Assembly (NCBI GenBank): GCA_012798515.1
Contig: JAAZNB010000113.1
Location: forward strand, 1 to 32,603
Direction of reading: 5' to 3'
DNA from: Chloroflexota bacterium
Lineage (GTDB): Bacteria > Chloroflexota > Anaerolineae > Anaerolineales > Anaerolineaceae
Length of the DNA stretch: 32,603 bases
The notes below the pieces were generated by a model that was not told the origin of the DNA, made no database searches, and saw only the letters and a list, made by a program, of their open reading frames with translations. Position 1 is the first letter of the stretch; the number at the start of each line of letters is the position of its first letter. Positions 1-8,281 of this stretch are shown here, one piece after another. The position numbers and the translations under genes are program-made.

Positions 1-1752
1 AGCACGGCGACGGCGGCCATCCGCAACGCCCAACTGCACATGGAAGTCCAAAAGCTGGCCCAGACCGATTCGATCACCGGGCTGCTCAACCGGCGTGGCT
101 TTTACCAGATGGCCACCCACGAGGTGGACCGGGCCAACCGATTCAAACGCCCGCTGTCGGCCATGATGGTGGATATCGATTTCTTCAAACGGGTCAATGA
201 CACGTTTGGGCACGTCACCGGCGACCGGGTGATCCAGCAGGTGGGTAAGAAGTGCCGGGAGCTGATGCGCAGCGTCGACCTGGTGTGCCGTTTTGGGGGG
301 GAAGAGTTTGCCATCCTGCTGCCCGAGACCGACCTGGCCGGAGCGCGCATCGTGGCCGAGCGCCTGCGCCAGGGCATTGCCGATCTGGCCGTGGATGCCG
401 ACGGCGCCTCGGTGTGCGTGACGGTGAGCATCGGCGTGGCCGAGTACGACTGCTGTGGGCGTGATCTGGAACGCACGCTCGAAATCCTGTTGAACCGCAC
501 CGACATGGCGCTGTACGCCTCCAAGATGATCGGGCGCAACCGGGTGTGCGAGTGGGACGATTCCCTGGACCAATTGCAGAACATCCCCGCGGCCGGGGAT
601 GGGTCCTTCCGAGTAACCCTCCTGGCCGAAAAGCTACAACAGCGGGAAGAAGAACTACGCCAGGTACAGGCCTCCCGGCGCGCGGTAGAAGACCACCTTT
701 CCAGCATTTTACAAAATGCTTCCGAAGCGATCATCACCACCGATCACATGGGCTGTATCCTGGTGTTCAACCAGAGCGCTGAAGAGATTTTTGAATATAA
801 AGCCAGCGAAATCCTGGGGGAACGCCTGGAGCGCCTGCTGCCGGGCCAGATCGAGATGTTATTCAAGGTCGAGCAAGGCCGCCTGGTGGAGCCGAGCGTG
901 GGACGCAAGACCTTGATCGGCCACCGCAAGAACGGGAGCATGTTCCCCCTGGAGGCCAGCGCCTCCGGGACCTCCCTCAACGGCAGTAAGGTCTACACGG
1001 TGATCCTGACTGACATCACCGAACGGCGCCAGGCCGAAGAGCAAATTCAAGAAACCAATCAGGAACTATCTGAGGCGTACGATAAGACGATCCAGGGTTG
1101 GGCAGATGCCCTGGAGCTGCGCGATCTGGAGACACGCGGCCATTCTGAGCGGGTGGTGCAGCTTACGGTGGAATTTGCCCGCTGGCTGGGAATTTGCGAA
1201 GAGGAGCTGGTCCCCATCCGCCGCGGGGCGCTGCTGCATGACATCGGCAAGATCGGCATCCCGGACAGCATCTTGCAGAAGCCCGGCCCGCTCACGCCCG
1301 AAGAATGGACGGTGATGAAACAGCACCCGGTGTTTGCCTATTCGCTGCTTTCCCCCATCCGCTTCCTGGCCCCGGCCCTGGATATCCCCCATTATCACCA
1401 TGAACATTGGGACGGCAGTGGCTACCCGGACGGGCTCAAGGGACACGAAATACCCCTGGCGGCGCGCATTTTCACCATCGTGGACGTGTGGGACGCGCTG
1501 CGCTCGCGGCGCTCTTACCGCCAGGCGTGGAGCGATGGCGACGCACGGGAATATCTCCAGCAGCAGGCCGGCAAACAATTCGATCCGGATCTGGTCAAGC
1601 AGTTCTTCCACCTGCTGGGCGCCCTGGGGTCGGCCGGCAACCTGGAAGTGGCCAGGCGTTCTCACCGGCGGCAGCTCAAACCGTTTGCCTCACAAACGCA
1701 TTCACTGGACGCCTTTCATCACCCGCCTCCCGTTTCGCACCCGGTAGAGTGA
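1..1752 (+). CDS. GGDEF-PAS-HD-GYP cyclic-di-GMP signalling protein, 5' end cut by window edge
   Basis: The reading frame is open from base 1 through the ATG at 40. The first codons read AIRNAQLHMEVQ, which looks like the last helix of a GAF domain, so the true start lies outside the window. Numbering from the ATG at 40: a GGDEF domain at about 10-170 with the active-site motif GGEEF (86-90) and an RSVD inhibitory I-site (77-80) at the canonical spacing; a PAS domain at about 225-335; and an HD-GYP domain at about 350-520 with HSERV, HDIGK and HWDGSGYPDG. Families with these motifs make (GGDEF) and degrade (HD-GYP) cyclic di-GMP. Because both catalytic motifs look intact, I infer a bifunctional enzyme switched by its GAF/PAS sensors. 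The stop is only 2 nt from the stop of the convergent DUF1028 gene, so there is no room for a terminator between them. Confidence 0.95.
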   Translation, partial: STATAAIRNAQLHMEVQKLAQTDSITGLLNRRGFYQMATHEVDRANRFKRPLSAMMVDIDFFKRVNDTFGHVTGDRVIQQVGKKCRELMRSVDLVCRFGGEEFAILLPETDLAGARIVAERLRQGIADLAVDADGASVCVTVSIGVAEYDCCGRDLERTLEILLNRTDMALYASKMIGRNRVCEWDDSLDQLQNIPAAGDGSFRVTLLAEKLQQREEELRQVQASRRAVEDHLSSILQNASEAIITTDHMGCILVFNQSAEEIFEYKASEILGERLERLLPGQIEMLFKVEQGRLVEPSVGRKTLIGHRKNGSMFPLEASASGTSLNGSKVYTVILTDITERRQAEEQIQETNQELSEAYDKTIQGWADALELRDLETRGHSERVVQLTVEFARWLGICEEELVPIRRGALLHDIGKIGIPDSILQKPGPLTPEEWTVMKQHPVFAYSLLSPIRFLAPALDIPHYHHEHWDGSGYPDGLKGHEIPLAARIFTIVDVWDALRSRRSYRQAWSDGDAREYLQQQAGKQFDPDLVKQFFHLLGALGSAGNLEVARRSHRRQLKPFASQTHSLDAFHHPPPVSHPVE

Positions 1753-1754
1753 GT

Positions 1755-2714
1755 TTAATCTCCTGCGCCGGCCGCGATGATGCGCCGCAGCAGCTCTTCG
1801 TCCGGGCGCAGCAGCCCGGCGGCGGGTAAACGGCGCACCAGCTCGATCCAGCGTTGGTCGCTGCGAAAGACCTGGCGGAAGATGGGCAGGGCTTCATCCA
1901 GATGGTTAATTTCAGCCAGGGTGACTGCCTGCCAGAAAGGCAGCTCGTCCAGATCGGGCGCCAGGCTGGTCGCCCGGCGATAGGCGTTCAACGCCTGTTC
2001 GATCTGGCCATTTCCCAGGAAATCGTCTCCCTGGTTCATCCACTGGTAGGCATGCTGGATGTTCACCAGGCGACGCAGTTCTGCGATAGGGTGAGGGTGA
2101 TCTTCGACACGCAGGTCGAGGAGCCTGTCTTCCCACACACGGCCGCTGGAAACCGGCCGGACTACCAGGATGGCGGCGCTCTGCTGGCCGCGCACGTCTC
2201 CACCGGCGGCCTGCCCGGCTTCCAGGGCGGCCAACATACGCTCGGCCAGGTTGCCGTTGGCGTCGCGGTAGGCGCCGGCCATGGCCGGCCATACTCCCGG
2301 GTCTGCCATCATATTGGCCTGTACAGAAAATCCTTCTCCCATTTCGTGCCCGGCATGGACGATACAGCGCTTCCCGGTGTGCACGGCGACTCGCCCGGTG
2401 GTATCCAGCATGGCCACCTGGCGGATCTCCTGGTTGGCGTCGGCGCTCAACAAGGCGGCCAACGCCGCCGGGGCGGATTTTCCGGCGCGCATCAACGTCA
2501 GGCCGAGCGGCCCGTAACTGGGCTCGGCAAAGGCCTGGGTGGCGACCACACCGGCGCCGGCTTCGGCCCAGGTGACGATGCTCCCCACCGAGAACCAGTG
2601 GGATTGCACGGCCACGCCCATTTCCCCGCTGTCCGGGTCACGCGCTACGATCGAGAAGGTGTGGGCCAAGGGAAAGCGCTTGAACGGCGCCGGTCCTGTT
2701 TCCTGGTCGGACAT
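1755..2714 (-). CDS. DUF1028 family protein (Ntn-hydrolase-like) with C-terminal helical extension
   Basis: The 319-aa product opens with the DUF1028 signature: HTFSIVARDPDSGEMGVAVQS, then AGVVATQAFAEPSYGP, and later HAGHEMGEGFSVQANMM. DUF1028 proteins share the Ntn-hydrolase-like fold, but their substrate is not settled. The core covers about residues 15-215. The remaining roughly 100 residues (AYQWMNQGDDFLGNGQIEQALNAYRRA, then LPFWQAVTLAEINHLDEALPIFRQ) read as TPR-like helical pairs. The ATG is preceded by the strong Shine-Dalgarno AAGGAGG. The gene lies 63 nt downstream of the DUF218 gene on the same strand, so co-transcription is likely. There is no signal peptide, so the product is probably cytoplasmic. 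Confidence 0.9.
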   Translation of the reverse strand: MSDQETGPAPFKRFPLAHTFSIVARDPDSGEMGVAVQSHWFSVGSIVTWAEAGAGVVATQAFAEPSYGPLGLTLMRAGKSAPAALAALLSADANQEIRQVAMLDTTGRVAVHTGKRCIVHAGHEMGEGFSVQANMMADPGVWPAMAGAYRDANGNLAERMLAALEAGQAAGGDVRGQQSAAILVVRPVSSGRVWEDRLLDLRVEDHPHPIAELRRLVNIQHAYQWMNQGDDFLGNGQIEQALNAYRRATSLAPDLDELPFWQAVTLAEINHLDEALPIFRQVFRSDQRWIELVRRLPAAGLLRPDEELLRRIIAAGAGD

Positions 2715-2777
2715 AGCTGCCTCCTTATGGGTACTATATGACGGTTGGCTTTCAATCCACGCCTTACAGGCGCGGCT

Positions 2778-3449
2778 TCATTCCCAGGTCGGGCGCAGAC
2801 CGAGCAGGTGACCGAGCAGTTTGGTGTATTCCAGGAAGGTCGCCTGGCGGCCCTCTGCGCTCATCCACCAGGTGCTCGAGCGGTACCAGTGGCCGCGCAC
2901 CGGGCGGACGCTGATGTGGATGTCGCTGTCGGCAAACACCTCGCGGAAGATGATGCGCGTGCGAAAAGTGTGGAAGGGATCGGTGACCACGATGCAGGAT
3001 TTCAAGCCACTGCGTTCCAGTAAATCGCGGATCGCCCGGGCTTCTTCTTCGGTGCTGCTGGCCTGTTCGTCAGTGATCAAGATGGCGCCGTTGGGGATGC
3101 CCATGTCCAGGGCTTGTAGCTTGTAGTAAAAGCTGACGCTGGAGTCGTAGTTTTCCAGGGATTCCCCGGTCTCGGTGAGGATAAACAGGCCGGCATATTT
3201 ATCCTGGTACAGGCGGACGGCTTCTTGCATGCGTCCCAGATCTTTGGCGCCGCTGAGCACGGCCACCGCGTCGGCGGGTTGGAGCGGATCGGAGATGATC
3301 AGAATGCCGCCCAGGGCGGTCAAGAACAACTCGCCCAGGATGGCAGCGACGGCCAGCATAAGCAGGCAGCCGAATCCCCGCAGCGTGCGGGAGAATGGCC
3401 CCCTCTTTGCGGTTGGTTGGGTTGTCAAGCGGTTCATACGGATACTCAT
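2778..3449 (-). CDS. DUF218 (SanA/YdcF/ElyC-like) membrane-anchored protein
   Basis: After one N-terminal membrane segment (CLLMLAVAAILGELFLTALGGILII), the product has the DUF218 fold pattern. This includes DAVAVLSGAKDLGRMQEAVRLY, an acidic/threonine region ending ASSTEEEARAIRDLL, and the conserved IVVTDPFHTFRTRIIF. DUF218 proteins such as ElyC and SanA are membrane-anchored envelope proteins tied to barrier or peptidoglycan functions. A specific activity cannot be read here. The ORF track starts at a TTG (3512); I prefer the ATG at 3449 because the extra residues look unlike the family. Neither start has a convincing ribosome site, and an ATG at 3437 is also possible. It is followed by the DUF1028 gene on the same strand. 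Confidence 0.88.
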   Translation of the reverse strand: MSIRMNRLTTQPTAKRGPFSRTLRGFGCLLMLAVAAILGELFLTALGGILIISDPLQPADAVAVLSGAKDLGRMQEAVRLYQDKYAGLFILTETGESLENYDSSVSFYYKLQALDMGIPNGAILITDEQASSTEEEARAIRDLLERSGLKSCIVVTDPFHTFRTRIIFREVFADSDIHISVRPVRGHWYRSSTWWMSAEGRQATFLEYTKLLGHLLGLRPTWE

Positions 3450-3579
3450 TTCGCCGCGGCGCAGCAACGCCCCTTGCCCGCATTCTCCCGAGCAGGATGG
3501 CGTGCTGTGCAATGGCTCTATTCTTCCTTATTGTATCCCCCTCTTCCGATTCGTGACCCCACCCGCTTCTGCCAGCGGC

Positions 3580-4752
3580 TTATTCCGCCGAGGCAGGCCT
3601 ACGCCTGGCCAGGGCTGTGTACATGCGTTCCAGGGCCTCGGTCAGGGTGGCGCGGGGGCAGCCGAAATTGAGGCGCACAAAACCGTCGCCCTGGGTCCCG
3701 AACTGGCTGCCATCATTGAGAGCCACTTTGGCCTCTTTGAGGAAGAATTCGTACGGGTTGGGGGCCAGGCCGGCCTGGCGGCAGTCCAGCCAGGCCAGGT
3801 AGGTACCTTCCGGGCAGGCCATGTTGATTTCGGGCATGTACTGCTGGACGGTTGTGCACAGGTAATCGCGGTTAGCTTCCAGATAAGCCAGCATGGCGGC
3901 CAGCCATTCATCGCCGTGCTGGTAAGCAGCCAGCGCCCCTACCTGGCCGAGCAGATTGACGTGGCCTACCAGCCCCTGCTGGTGGCTGCGGAGCCGGTTG
4001 CGGATCTCGGGGTTCTGTGCAATGATGAATGAACAACCCAGGCCGGGAATGTTGTAGGTCTTGCTGGGTGCGATGAGGGTAGCGGTGTGGTGGGCGATCT
4101 CCGGGCTCAAGCTGGCGATGGGCGTGTGGGGATGGCCCTGGAAGACCAGGTCGGCGTGGATCTCGTCCGAGCAGATCCACACGTTATGATCCAGGCAAAT
4201 CTGCGCCAGGCGCTGCAGCTCGGCCGGGGTGAACACCCGCCCGACCGGGTTGTGCGGGTTGCACAGGATGAAGACGCGCGTGTTGGCGTCGATGCTGCGC
4301 TCGAAGGCATCGAAGTCGATCGCGTAGCTGCCATCCGGTTTGATAGAGAGGGGCGCTTCCTGGCGTACGAGACCGGCATTCCCCGGCGCGCCGAAGAAGG
4401 GTGGATAGACCGGCGGCTGGATCAAGACGGCTTCCCCGGGCTCGGCCAGGGCGTGGCACACCCAGTTGAATCCCACCACCACGCCGGGCGCCAGCAAGAC
4501 GTCTTCGGGCTGGATTTGCCAGCCATAGCGTTCCGCCATGCGGCTGGCGACGACCTGGCTGAGTTGGGGATCTTCTTGCGGATAGCCAAAGATGCCTGCG
4601 TCCACGCGGCGGTGCAGGGCGTCGATAACCGCCGGAGGCGCCTGGAAATCCATGTCGGCTACCCACAGGGGCAGCACATCTGCGTCGTAATATTTCCATT
4701 TGATCGCGTCGCTGTTCAGGCGGTCGTGAAGTTGATCGAAATTGTAAGCCAT
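3580..4752 (-). CDS. PatB/MalY-type PLP-dependent aminotransferase (probable cystathionine beta-lyase)
   Basis: This is a fold-type I PLP enzyme of about 390 aa. Near the start is KWKYYDADVLPLWVADMDFQAPP, the typical MalY/PatB opening. NPHNPVGR and CSDEIHADLVF supply the cofactor-binding Asn and Asp. SKTYNIPGLGCSF carries the Schiff-base lysine, and FVRLNFGCPR the substrate-binding arginine. Members usually cleave the C-S bond of cystathionine or cysteine, giving pyruvate, ammonia and a thiol, and some act as aminotransferases; sequence alone does not separate these. The track begins at a TTG (4779). The ATG at 4752 is better, because GAGG sits just upstream and it begins the conserved part (MAYNFD). 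About 130 nt separates it from the DUF218 gene, so it may be its own unit. Confidence 0.92.
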   Translation of the reverse strand: MAYNFDQLHDRLNSDAIKWKYYDADVLPLWVADMDFQAPPAVIDALHRRVDAGIFGYPQEDPQLSQVVASRMAERYGWQIQPEDVLLAPGVVVGFNWVCHALAEPGEAVLIQPPVYPPFFGAPGNAGLVRQEAPLSIKPDGSYAIDFDAFERSIDANTRVFILCNPHNPVGRVFTPAELQRLAQICLDHNVWICSDEIHADLVFQGHPHTPIASLSPEIAHHTATLIAPSKTYNIPGLGCSFIIAQNPEIRNRLRSHQQGLVGHVNLLGQVGALAAYQHGDEWLAAMLAYLEANRDYLCTTVQQYMPEINMACPEGTYLAWLDCRQAGLAPNPYEFFLKEAKVALNDGSQFGTQGDGFVRLNFGCPRATLTEALERMYTALARRRPASAE

Positions 4753-5085
4753 ACTTCCTCGTGTAAGTCGAATCGTCAATGCTCAGGCAGAGCAATGCGA
4801 ATGTCCGGGATGTGGGATGGTGTGATTGGCCTGATGGCAGCTGAATCACGCCTGGCCTGTATGCCAGTTCTTACCTGCGTCATTATACCCCCCGATGGAG
4901 CCCGGGGAGCGCTCACCTGGCCTCCGGACGATGAAAAAACCCTCGGGGAGAGCGGCCCGTCATTTCCTTGCCCTTTTCTCCGTAATTCACGTTATACTAA
5001 GAACCGGTCCAACATATCCAGGGGCATCGTTTTCAAGACGGGCGCCGGATGGGTGGATCGGAAATCGTACCCAGGATTGAATCGC
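4753..5085. other. Divergent intergenic region between aminotransferase and methyltransferase genes
   Basis: This 333-nt stretch separates two divergently oriented genes. Leftward, the reverse strand has a perfect TATAAT at 4882-4887 but no recognisable -35, giving a leader of about 125 nt for the aminotransferase. Rightward, TTGCCC (4968-4973) and TATACT (4993-4998) are 19 bp apart. I found no tRNA, riboswitch or credible small ORF. The long track ORF 4087-5994 runs through here only because the antisense strand of the aminotransferase happens to be open. Confidence 0.5.
4968..4998 (+). promoter_or_regulatory. Candidate promoter for the methyltransferase-proC-GDPD block
   Basis: A TTGCCC -35 and a TATACT -10 are separated by 19 bp, slightly longer than ideal. 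This would start transcription around 5005, about 80 nt before the ATG at 5086. Confidence 0.4.
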
Positions 5086-5994
5086 ATGTCCCCTCAGGCA
5101 GCTCGTCCCCATAGCATTCCCCCTATTCTGACCCTGGATTCACCGGATTGGAAGGACTACGAGCTGTTGGACAGCGGCAATGGCATGAAGCTGGAGCGCT
5201 ATGGCAAAGTGCGCCTGGCGCGGCCCGAGCCGGAGGCCATGTGGCGCCCATCCCTGCCCGAAAAAGAATGGAAGAACATCCACGCCAGGTTCGTAATCAC
5301 CAGTGAAGAGCATGGTGGCCATTGGGAGCATTATCAGGACCTGCCTGCCCAGTGGGTATTGGGGTACAAGGATCTGCGTTTCCGGTTGCAGACCACGGCT
5401 TCACGCCACGTGGGCGTCTTTCCGGAGCAGGCGGCCCAGTGGGACTGGATCACAGCGCGGGTGAGGGCGGCCGGCCGGCCGCTCAAGGTGTTGAACCTGT
5501 TTGGGTACACCGGGGTGGCTTCGGTAGCCGCAGCGCGAGCCGGGGCGGCGGTGACCCACGTGGACGCCTCGCGCAAGGTGGTGCATTGGGCCGGCGAGAA
5601 TCGCCAGTTGAGCGGGTTATCGGAAAATGCCATCCGTTGGATCGTGGACGACGCCATCAAGTATGTGCAGCGCGAGGGGCGGCGCGGCTCGACCTATGAC
5701 GGGATCATCCTGGACCCGCCCAAGTTTGGGCGCGGCCCCAAGGGCGAAATATGGGAATTCTACAAATTCCTGCCGGACCTGCTGCAATCCTGCCGGCAGG
5801 TGATGGCGCCCGAGGCGGATTTCATGGTCCTGACGGCATACGCCGTCAAGGCTTCGGCGTTGACCCTGCACTATGCTGTGGAAGACGCCACAGCCGGGTT
5901 GGGCGGCGAGACGCAGTCCGGCGAGGTGGTTCTGATCGAGAAAAGCGCCGGCAGGGCCCTGTCCCTGGCGGTTTTTGCACGCTGGTCAAAGTAA
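5086..5994 (+). CDS. Class I SAM-dependent methyltransferase, RlmI/PF10672-like
   Basis: The real protein is about 302 aa, starting at MSPQAARPHS. The 635-aa track ORF begins inside the antisense of the neighbouring aminotransferase and is an artefact. The Rossmann methyltransferase core has the SAM-binding loop LNLFGYTGVASVAAARAGA, then VTHVDASRKVVHWAGEN, DDAIKYVQ, and the catalytic-loop motif ILDPPKFGRGP. DPPKF is typical of the RlmI/RlmK-like rRNA methyltransferase family. The N-terminal 130 residues lack an obvious PUA domain, so the target (rRNA base, other RNA or another substrate) is uncertain. An AGGA lies upstream of the ATG. The stop is 28 nt before proC, which suggests an operon. 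Confidence 0.9.
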   Translation: MSPQAARPHSIPPILTLDSPDWKDYELLDSGNGMKLERYGKVRLARPEPEAMWRPSLPEKEWKNIHARFVITSEEHGGHWEHYQDLPAQWVLGYKDLRFRLQTTASRHVGVFPEQAAQWDWITARVRAAGRPLKVLNLFGYTGVASVAAARAGAAVTHVDASRKVVHWAGENRQLSGLSENAIRWIVDDAIKYVQREGRRGSTYDGIILDPPKFGRGPKGEIWEFYKFLPDLLQSCRQVMAPEADFMVLTAYAVKASALTLHYAVEDATAGLGGETQSGEVVLIEKSAGRALSLAVFARWSK

Positions 5995-6022
5995 ATATTC
6001 ATCCCAGATCAGGAGTTGAACA

Positions 6023-6877
6023 ATGGGTAACCCTCCAACGATTGCTATTATTGGCCCGGGCGTCATGGGCGAAGCGGTCATTTCTGGCCTGTTGAAACAG
6101 GGCGTCACCACGGCCGAGCGGATTTTGGCGGCCGGGCCCGAGCTGGATCGCGGCGAGCAGTTGGTGCAACGCTACGGCATCCAGTCGCTGTCCGATAACG
6201 TCGCGGCCGTCGAGCAGGCCGACGTGGTGGTGCTCTCGGTCAAGCCCCAACTGTTGAACAAGGTGCTGGAAGGGCTGAAAGGGAAGATTCCTGGGAAGGC
6301 AGTGGTGATCTCAGTGGTCGCCGGAGCCCCCATCCAGAAGGTCAGCGACGGGCTGGCGCATCCTTGTGTAGTGCGGGTGATGCCCAACACACCCGCGCAG
6401 ATCGGCATGGGCATCAGCGTGTGGATCGCATCTCCCAGTGTGTCTCCCGAGCAAATCGAGCTGGCGCGCTGCATCCTCAAGGCCCTGGGCAAGGAAGTGT
6501 TTGTCGAAGAGGAAAGCTACCTGGACATGGCCACGGCGTTGTCAGGCTCCGGCCCGGCTTACGTCTTCCTCTTCCTGGAGGCATTGATCGATTCCGGCGT
6601 CCACCTGGGCTTCCCGCGGCGCATTGCCGAGCAGCTGGTCCTGGAGACCCTGCGCGGCTCAGTGGAATATTACGATCAAAAGAAGAACCATCCCGCTGCG
6701 CTGCGCAACGAAGTGACTTCTCCGGGGGGCACCTCTGCGGCGGCTTTGTATTACCTGGAAAAAGCCGGCCTGCGCACCGCCATCTCACGCGCCATCTGGG
6801 CCGCATACGAACGTTCACAGGAATTGGGCCACGACAAAAGCGGTCGCCCGCCGGAACGCAATGGGAACCGGGACTGA
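6023..6877 (+). CDS. proC: Pyrroline-5-carboxylate reductase
   Basis: This enzyme makes the last step of proline synthesis, reducing 1-pyrroline-5-carboxylate with NAD(P)H in the cytoplasm. The N-terminus has the dinucleotide-binding loop IAIIGPGVMGEAV. VVLSVKPQ and VRVMPNTPAQIGMGIS follow. The C-terminal dimerisation domain has ALSGSGPAYVFLFLEALIDSGVHLG and the signature TSPGGTSAAAL. The length, 284 aa, is slightly over the usual 265-275. The ATG is preceded by AGGAG at good spacing. The gene follows the methyltransferase by 28 nt and precedes the phosphodiesterase by 34 nt, so the three are probably co-transcribed without an obvious metabolic link. Confidence 0.96.
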   Translation: MGNPPTIAIIGPGVMGEAVISGLLKQGVTTAERILAAGPELDRGEQLVQRYGIQSLSDNVAAVEQADVVVLSVKPQLLNKVLEGLKGKIPGKAVVISVVAGAPIQKVSDGLAHPCVVRVMPNTPAQIGMGISVWIASPSVSPEQIELARCILKALGKEVFVEEESYLDMATALSGSGPAYVFLFLEALIDSGVHLGFPRRIAEQLVLETLRGSVEYYDQKKNHPAALRNEVTSPGGTSAAALYYLEKAGLRTAISRAIWAAYERSQELGHDKSGRPPERNGNRD

Positions 6878-6911
6878 ACGTCCCGGCTCAGGCCTGCCGA
6901 GGAGCGCAGCA

Positions 6912-7691
6912 GTGGAAGCACCCGGAAACCAACCCCGGCCCACAACAGACGCTGCCCGCCTGGTTTTACCGGGCCGAAGCCGTCCTTACCTGCTGGCCCA
7001 TCGTGGCAACCGGGCGGCGTGCCCGGAGAACACCCTGGCCGCCTTTCGCCGGGCGGTCCAGGACGGCGCCGACATCCTGGAGACCGACCTGCACCTGAGC
7101 GCAGACGGCATCTTTATGTGCATCCACGACGCTACGGTGGATCGCACTACCGATGGTCACGGCCCGGTGGCGGAGATGACCCTCGACCAGCTCAAGAAGC
7201 TGCACGCTTCAGACGGGCGCAGCGCTTACCCGGAGGAACGTATCCCTACCCTGGCTGAGCTGGCGGCCATCCTGCCCGGAGACCGGGCAGTCGCCCTGGA
7301 GCTGAAGACCGATCGTTTTCTGGAAGAGGAGACCTGTGCCCGCCTGGCGGCGGAGCTGGATACATTGGGGTTGAGCCGGCGGGCTGTGGTGCTGTCGTTT
7401 TCCTGGGACCAGCTGGCCTGTATGCGCCGGACTGCGCCGTACATCCCCACCGGCTGGATCACGCTTTCCGGCCTGCGCCCGGTGGCCGGGGTGGACCTGC
7501 TCGGCCCGATCTGGCCTTTCCTGTTCGCCAATCCAACTTACGTGGCCGCGGCGCACCGGGGCGGGCAGATGGTCTGTCCATTGGACCCTTCGCCGGACCG
7601 GCGCCTGTGGTATTATCGCCTGTTGGGCTGTGATGCCGTTTTGACGGACGACCCTGCCTCTACGGCCAGGCGGCTGCGGAAATCGCCATAG
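6912..7691 (+). CDS. Glycerophosphodiester phosphodiesterase family protein
   Basis: The GDPD TIM-barrel motifs are clear: LAHRGNRAACPENTLAAFRRAV, then ADILETDLHLSADG and IHDATVDRTTDG, which contribute the catalytic histidines and metal-binding acids. VALELKTD and a C-terminal LGCDAVLTDDPAS follow. These enzymes hydrolyse glycerophosphodiesters to glycerol-3-phosphate and an alcohol. There is no signal peptide, so it is probably cytoplasmic. The track starts at an ATG (6861) overlapping the end of proC. I prefer the GTG at 6912 because GAGGAG lies exactly 7 nt before it and the extra 17 residues look unstructured. It follows proC by 34 nt. Confidence 0.9.
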   Translation: MEAPGNQPRPTTDAARLVLPGRSRPYLLAHRGNRAACPENTLAAFRRAVQDGADILETDLHLSADGIFMCIHDATVDRTTDGHGPVAEMTLDQLKKLHASDGRSAYPEERIPTLAELAAILPGDRAVALELKTDRFLEEETCARLAAELDTLGLSRRAVVLSFSWDQLACMRRTAPYIPTGWITLSGLRPVAGVDLLGPIWPFLFANPTYVAAAHRGGQMVCPLDPSPDRRLWYYRLLGCDAVLTDDPASTARRLRKSP

Positions 7692-7803
7692 CCGTTCTCG
7701 AAGAGTTCTCCAACCTGCCCTGGCCATGTAGAATCCGGCAGGTGGGTGATTTTGGCCTGCGCAAGCCTGCCTTTTATCACCTTTCATTGAATTAGAATTC
7801 GTT

Positions 7804-7809
7804 TATAAT
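7804..7809 (+). promoter_or_regulatory. Candidate -10 box for the 64-aa membrane protein gene
   Basis: A perfect TATAAT lies in a locally AT-rich stretch. The best -35 (TTTCAT, 16 bp upstream) is poor. Transcription would begin near 7816, about 40 nt before the ATG. Confidence 0.45.
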
Positions 7810-7856
7810 CAGGCATCCAGCGGGATCGATCCGCATGCCCACATAAGGAGTATGGT

Positions 7857-8051
7857 ATGAACGAAAAATTGGTTGCCCCCAATGAAACGACTTATTGGCT
7901 GGCTGTCATCCTCGGTGCGATTGGAATTGTTGGCCATTTCCAGCTTCTACCTATTCCTCTCCTCCAACAATATGACTTCTGGTTCATCACGGTTGGTTTT
8001 CTGTTGTTGGCGCTGTCGACCAGTGGCCAGTCACGCGGCATAGGAGGGTAG
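7857..8051 (+). CDS. Small membrane protein of unknown function (64 aa)
   Basis: I do not recognise a family. The product has a short polar start (MNEKLVAPNETT) and two hydrophobic helices, about residues 13-30 (YWLAVILGAIGIVGHFQ) and 42-56 (FWFITVGFLLLALST). It ends in a short polar tail, so a two-pass membrane hairpin is likely. Support for a real gene is good despite its size: ATAAGGAG sits just ahead of the ATG, TATAAT lies about 50 nt upstream, and a strong intrinsic terminator follows. It appears to be a monocistronic unit. Nothing in the sequence points to a function. Confidence 0.75.
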   Translation: MNEKLVAPNETTYWLAVILGAIGIVGHFQLLPIPLLQQYDFWFITVGFLLLALSTSGQSRGIGG

Positions 8052-8108
8052 ATCGTAAGCCGGCCGCAGCGGAGTAAGGGCCGCGGCGCGGCGATGGGGG
8101 ATCGTTCC

Positions 8109-8141
8109 AGGCTGTCGACGGGGCAATTGGCAGCCTTTTTT
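8109..8141 (+). terminator. Intrinsic terminator after the 64-aa membrane protein gene
   Basis: AGGCTGTC (8109-8116) pairs with GGCAGCCT (8129-8136), including one G-U pair, around a 12-nt loop. The stem runs directly into a run of T (8136-8141). Confidence 0.8.
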
Positions 8142-8267
8142 CGTCGATTTAGGGCGTAACGGGATTGGCGGGCTGGATTCTCACCGGCATCCGTTCCGGC
8201 GTATCCGCATCTAAAAAACGGGGAAACCTTGCGGTTTTGTTTTTTGGGTTCTGGCGCTCCAGACATT

Positions 8268-8273
8268 TATAAT
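8268..8273 (+). promoter_or_regulatory. Candidate -10 box immediately before the TPR gene
   Basis: A perfect TATAAT ends 8 nt before the ATG at 8282. The best -35 (TTGGGT at 8244-8249, spacer 18) is weak. If used, transcription would begin at or next to the start codon, giving a leaderless or nearly leaderless mRNA. Confidence 0.45.
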
Positions 8274-8281
8274 CAATCCGT

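Noticed and set aside
1854-2741. 295-aa forward ORF
   Set aside because: It is antisense to the DUF1028 gene, which has clear family motifs and a strong ribosome site.
4087-5085. The long upstream part of the 635-aa track ORF
   Set aside because: It is antisense to the PatB/MalY gene and then crosses an intergenic region. The recognisable methyltransferase starts at ATG 5086.
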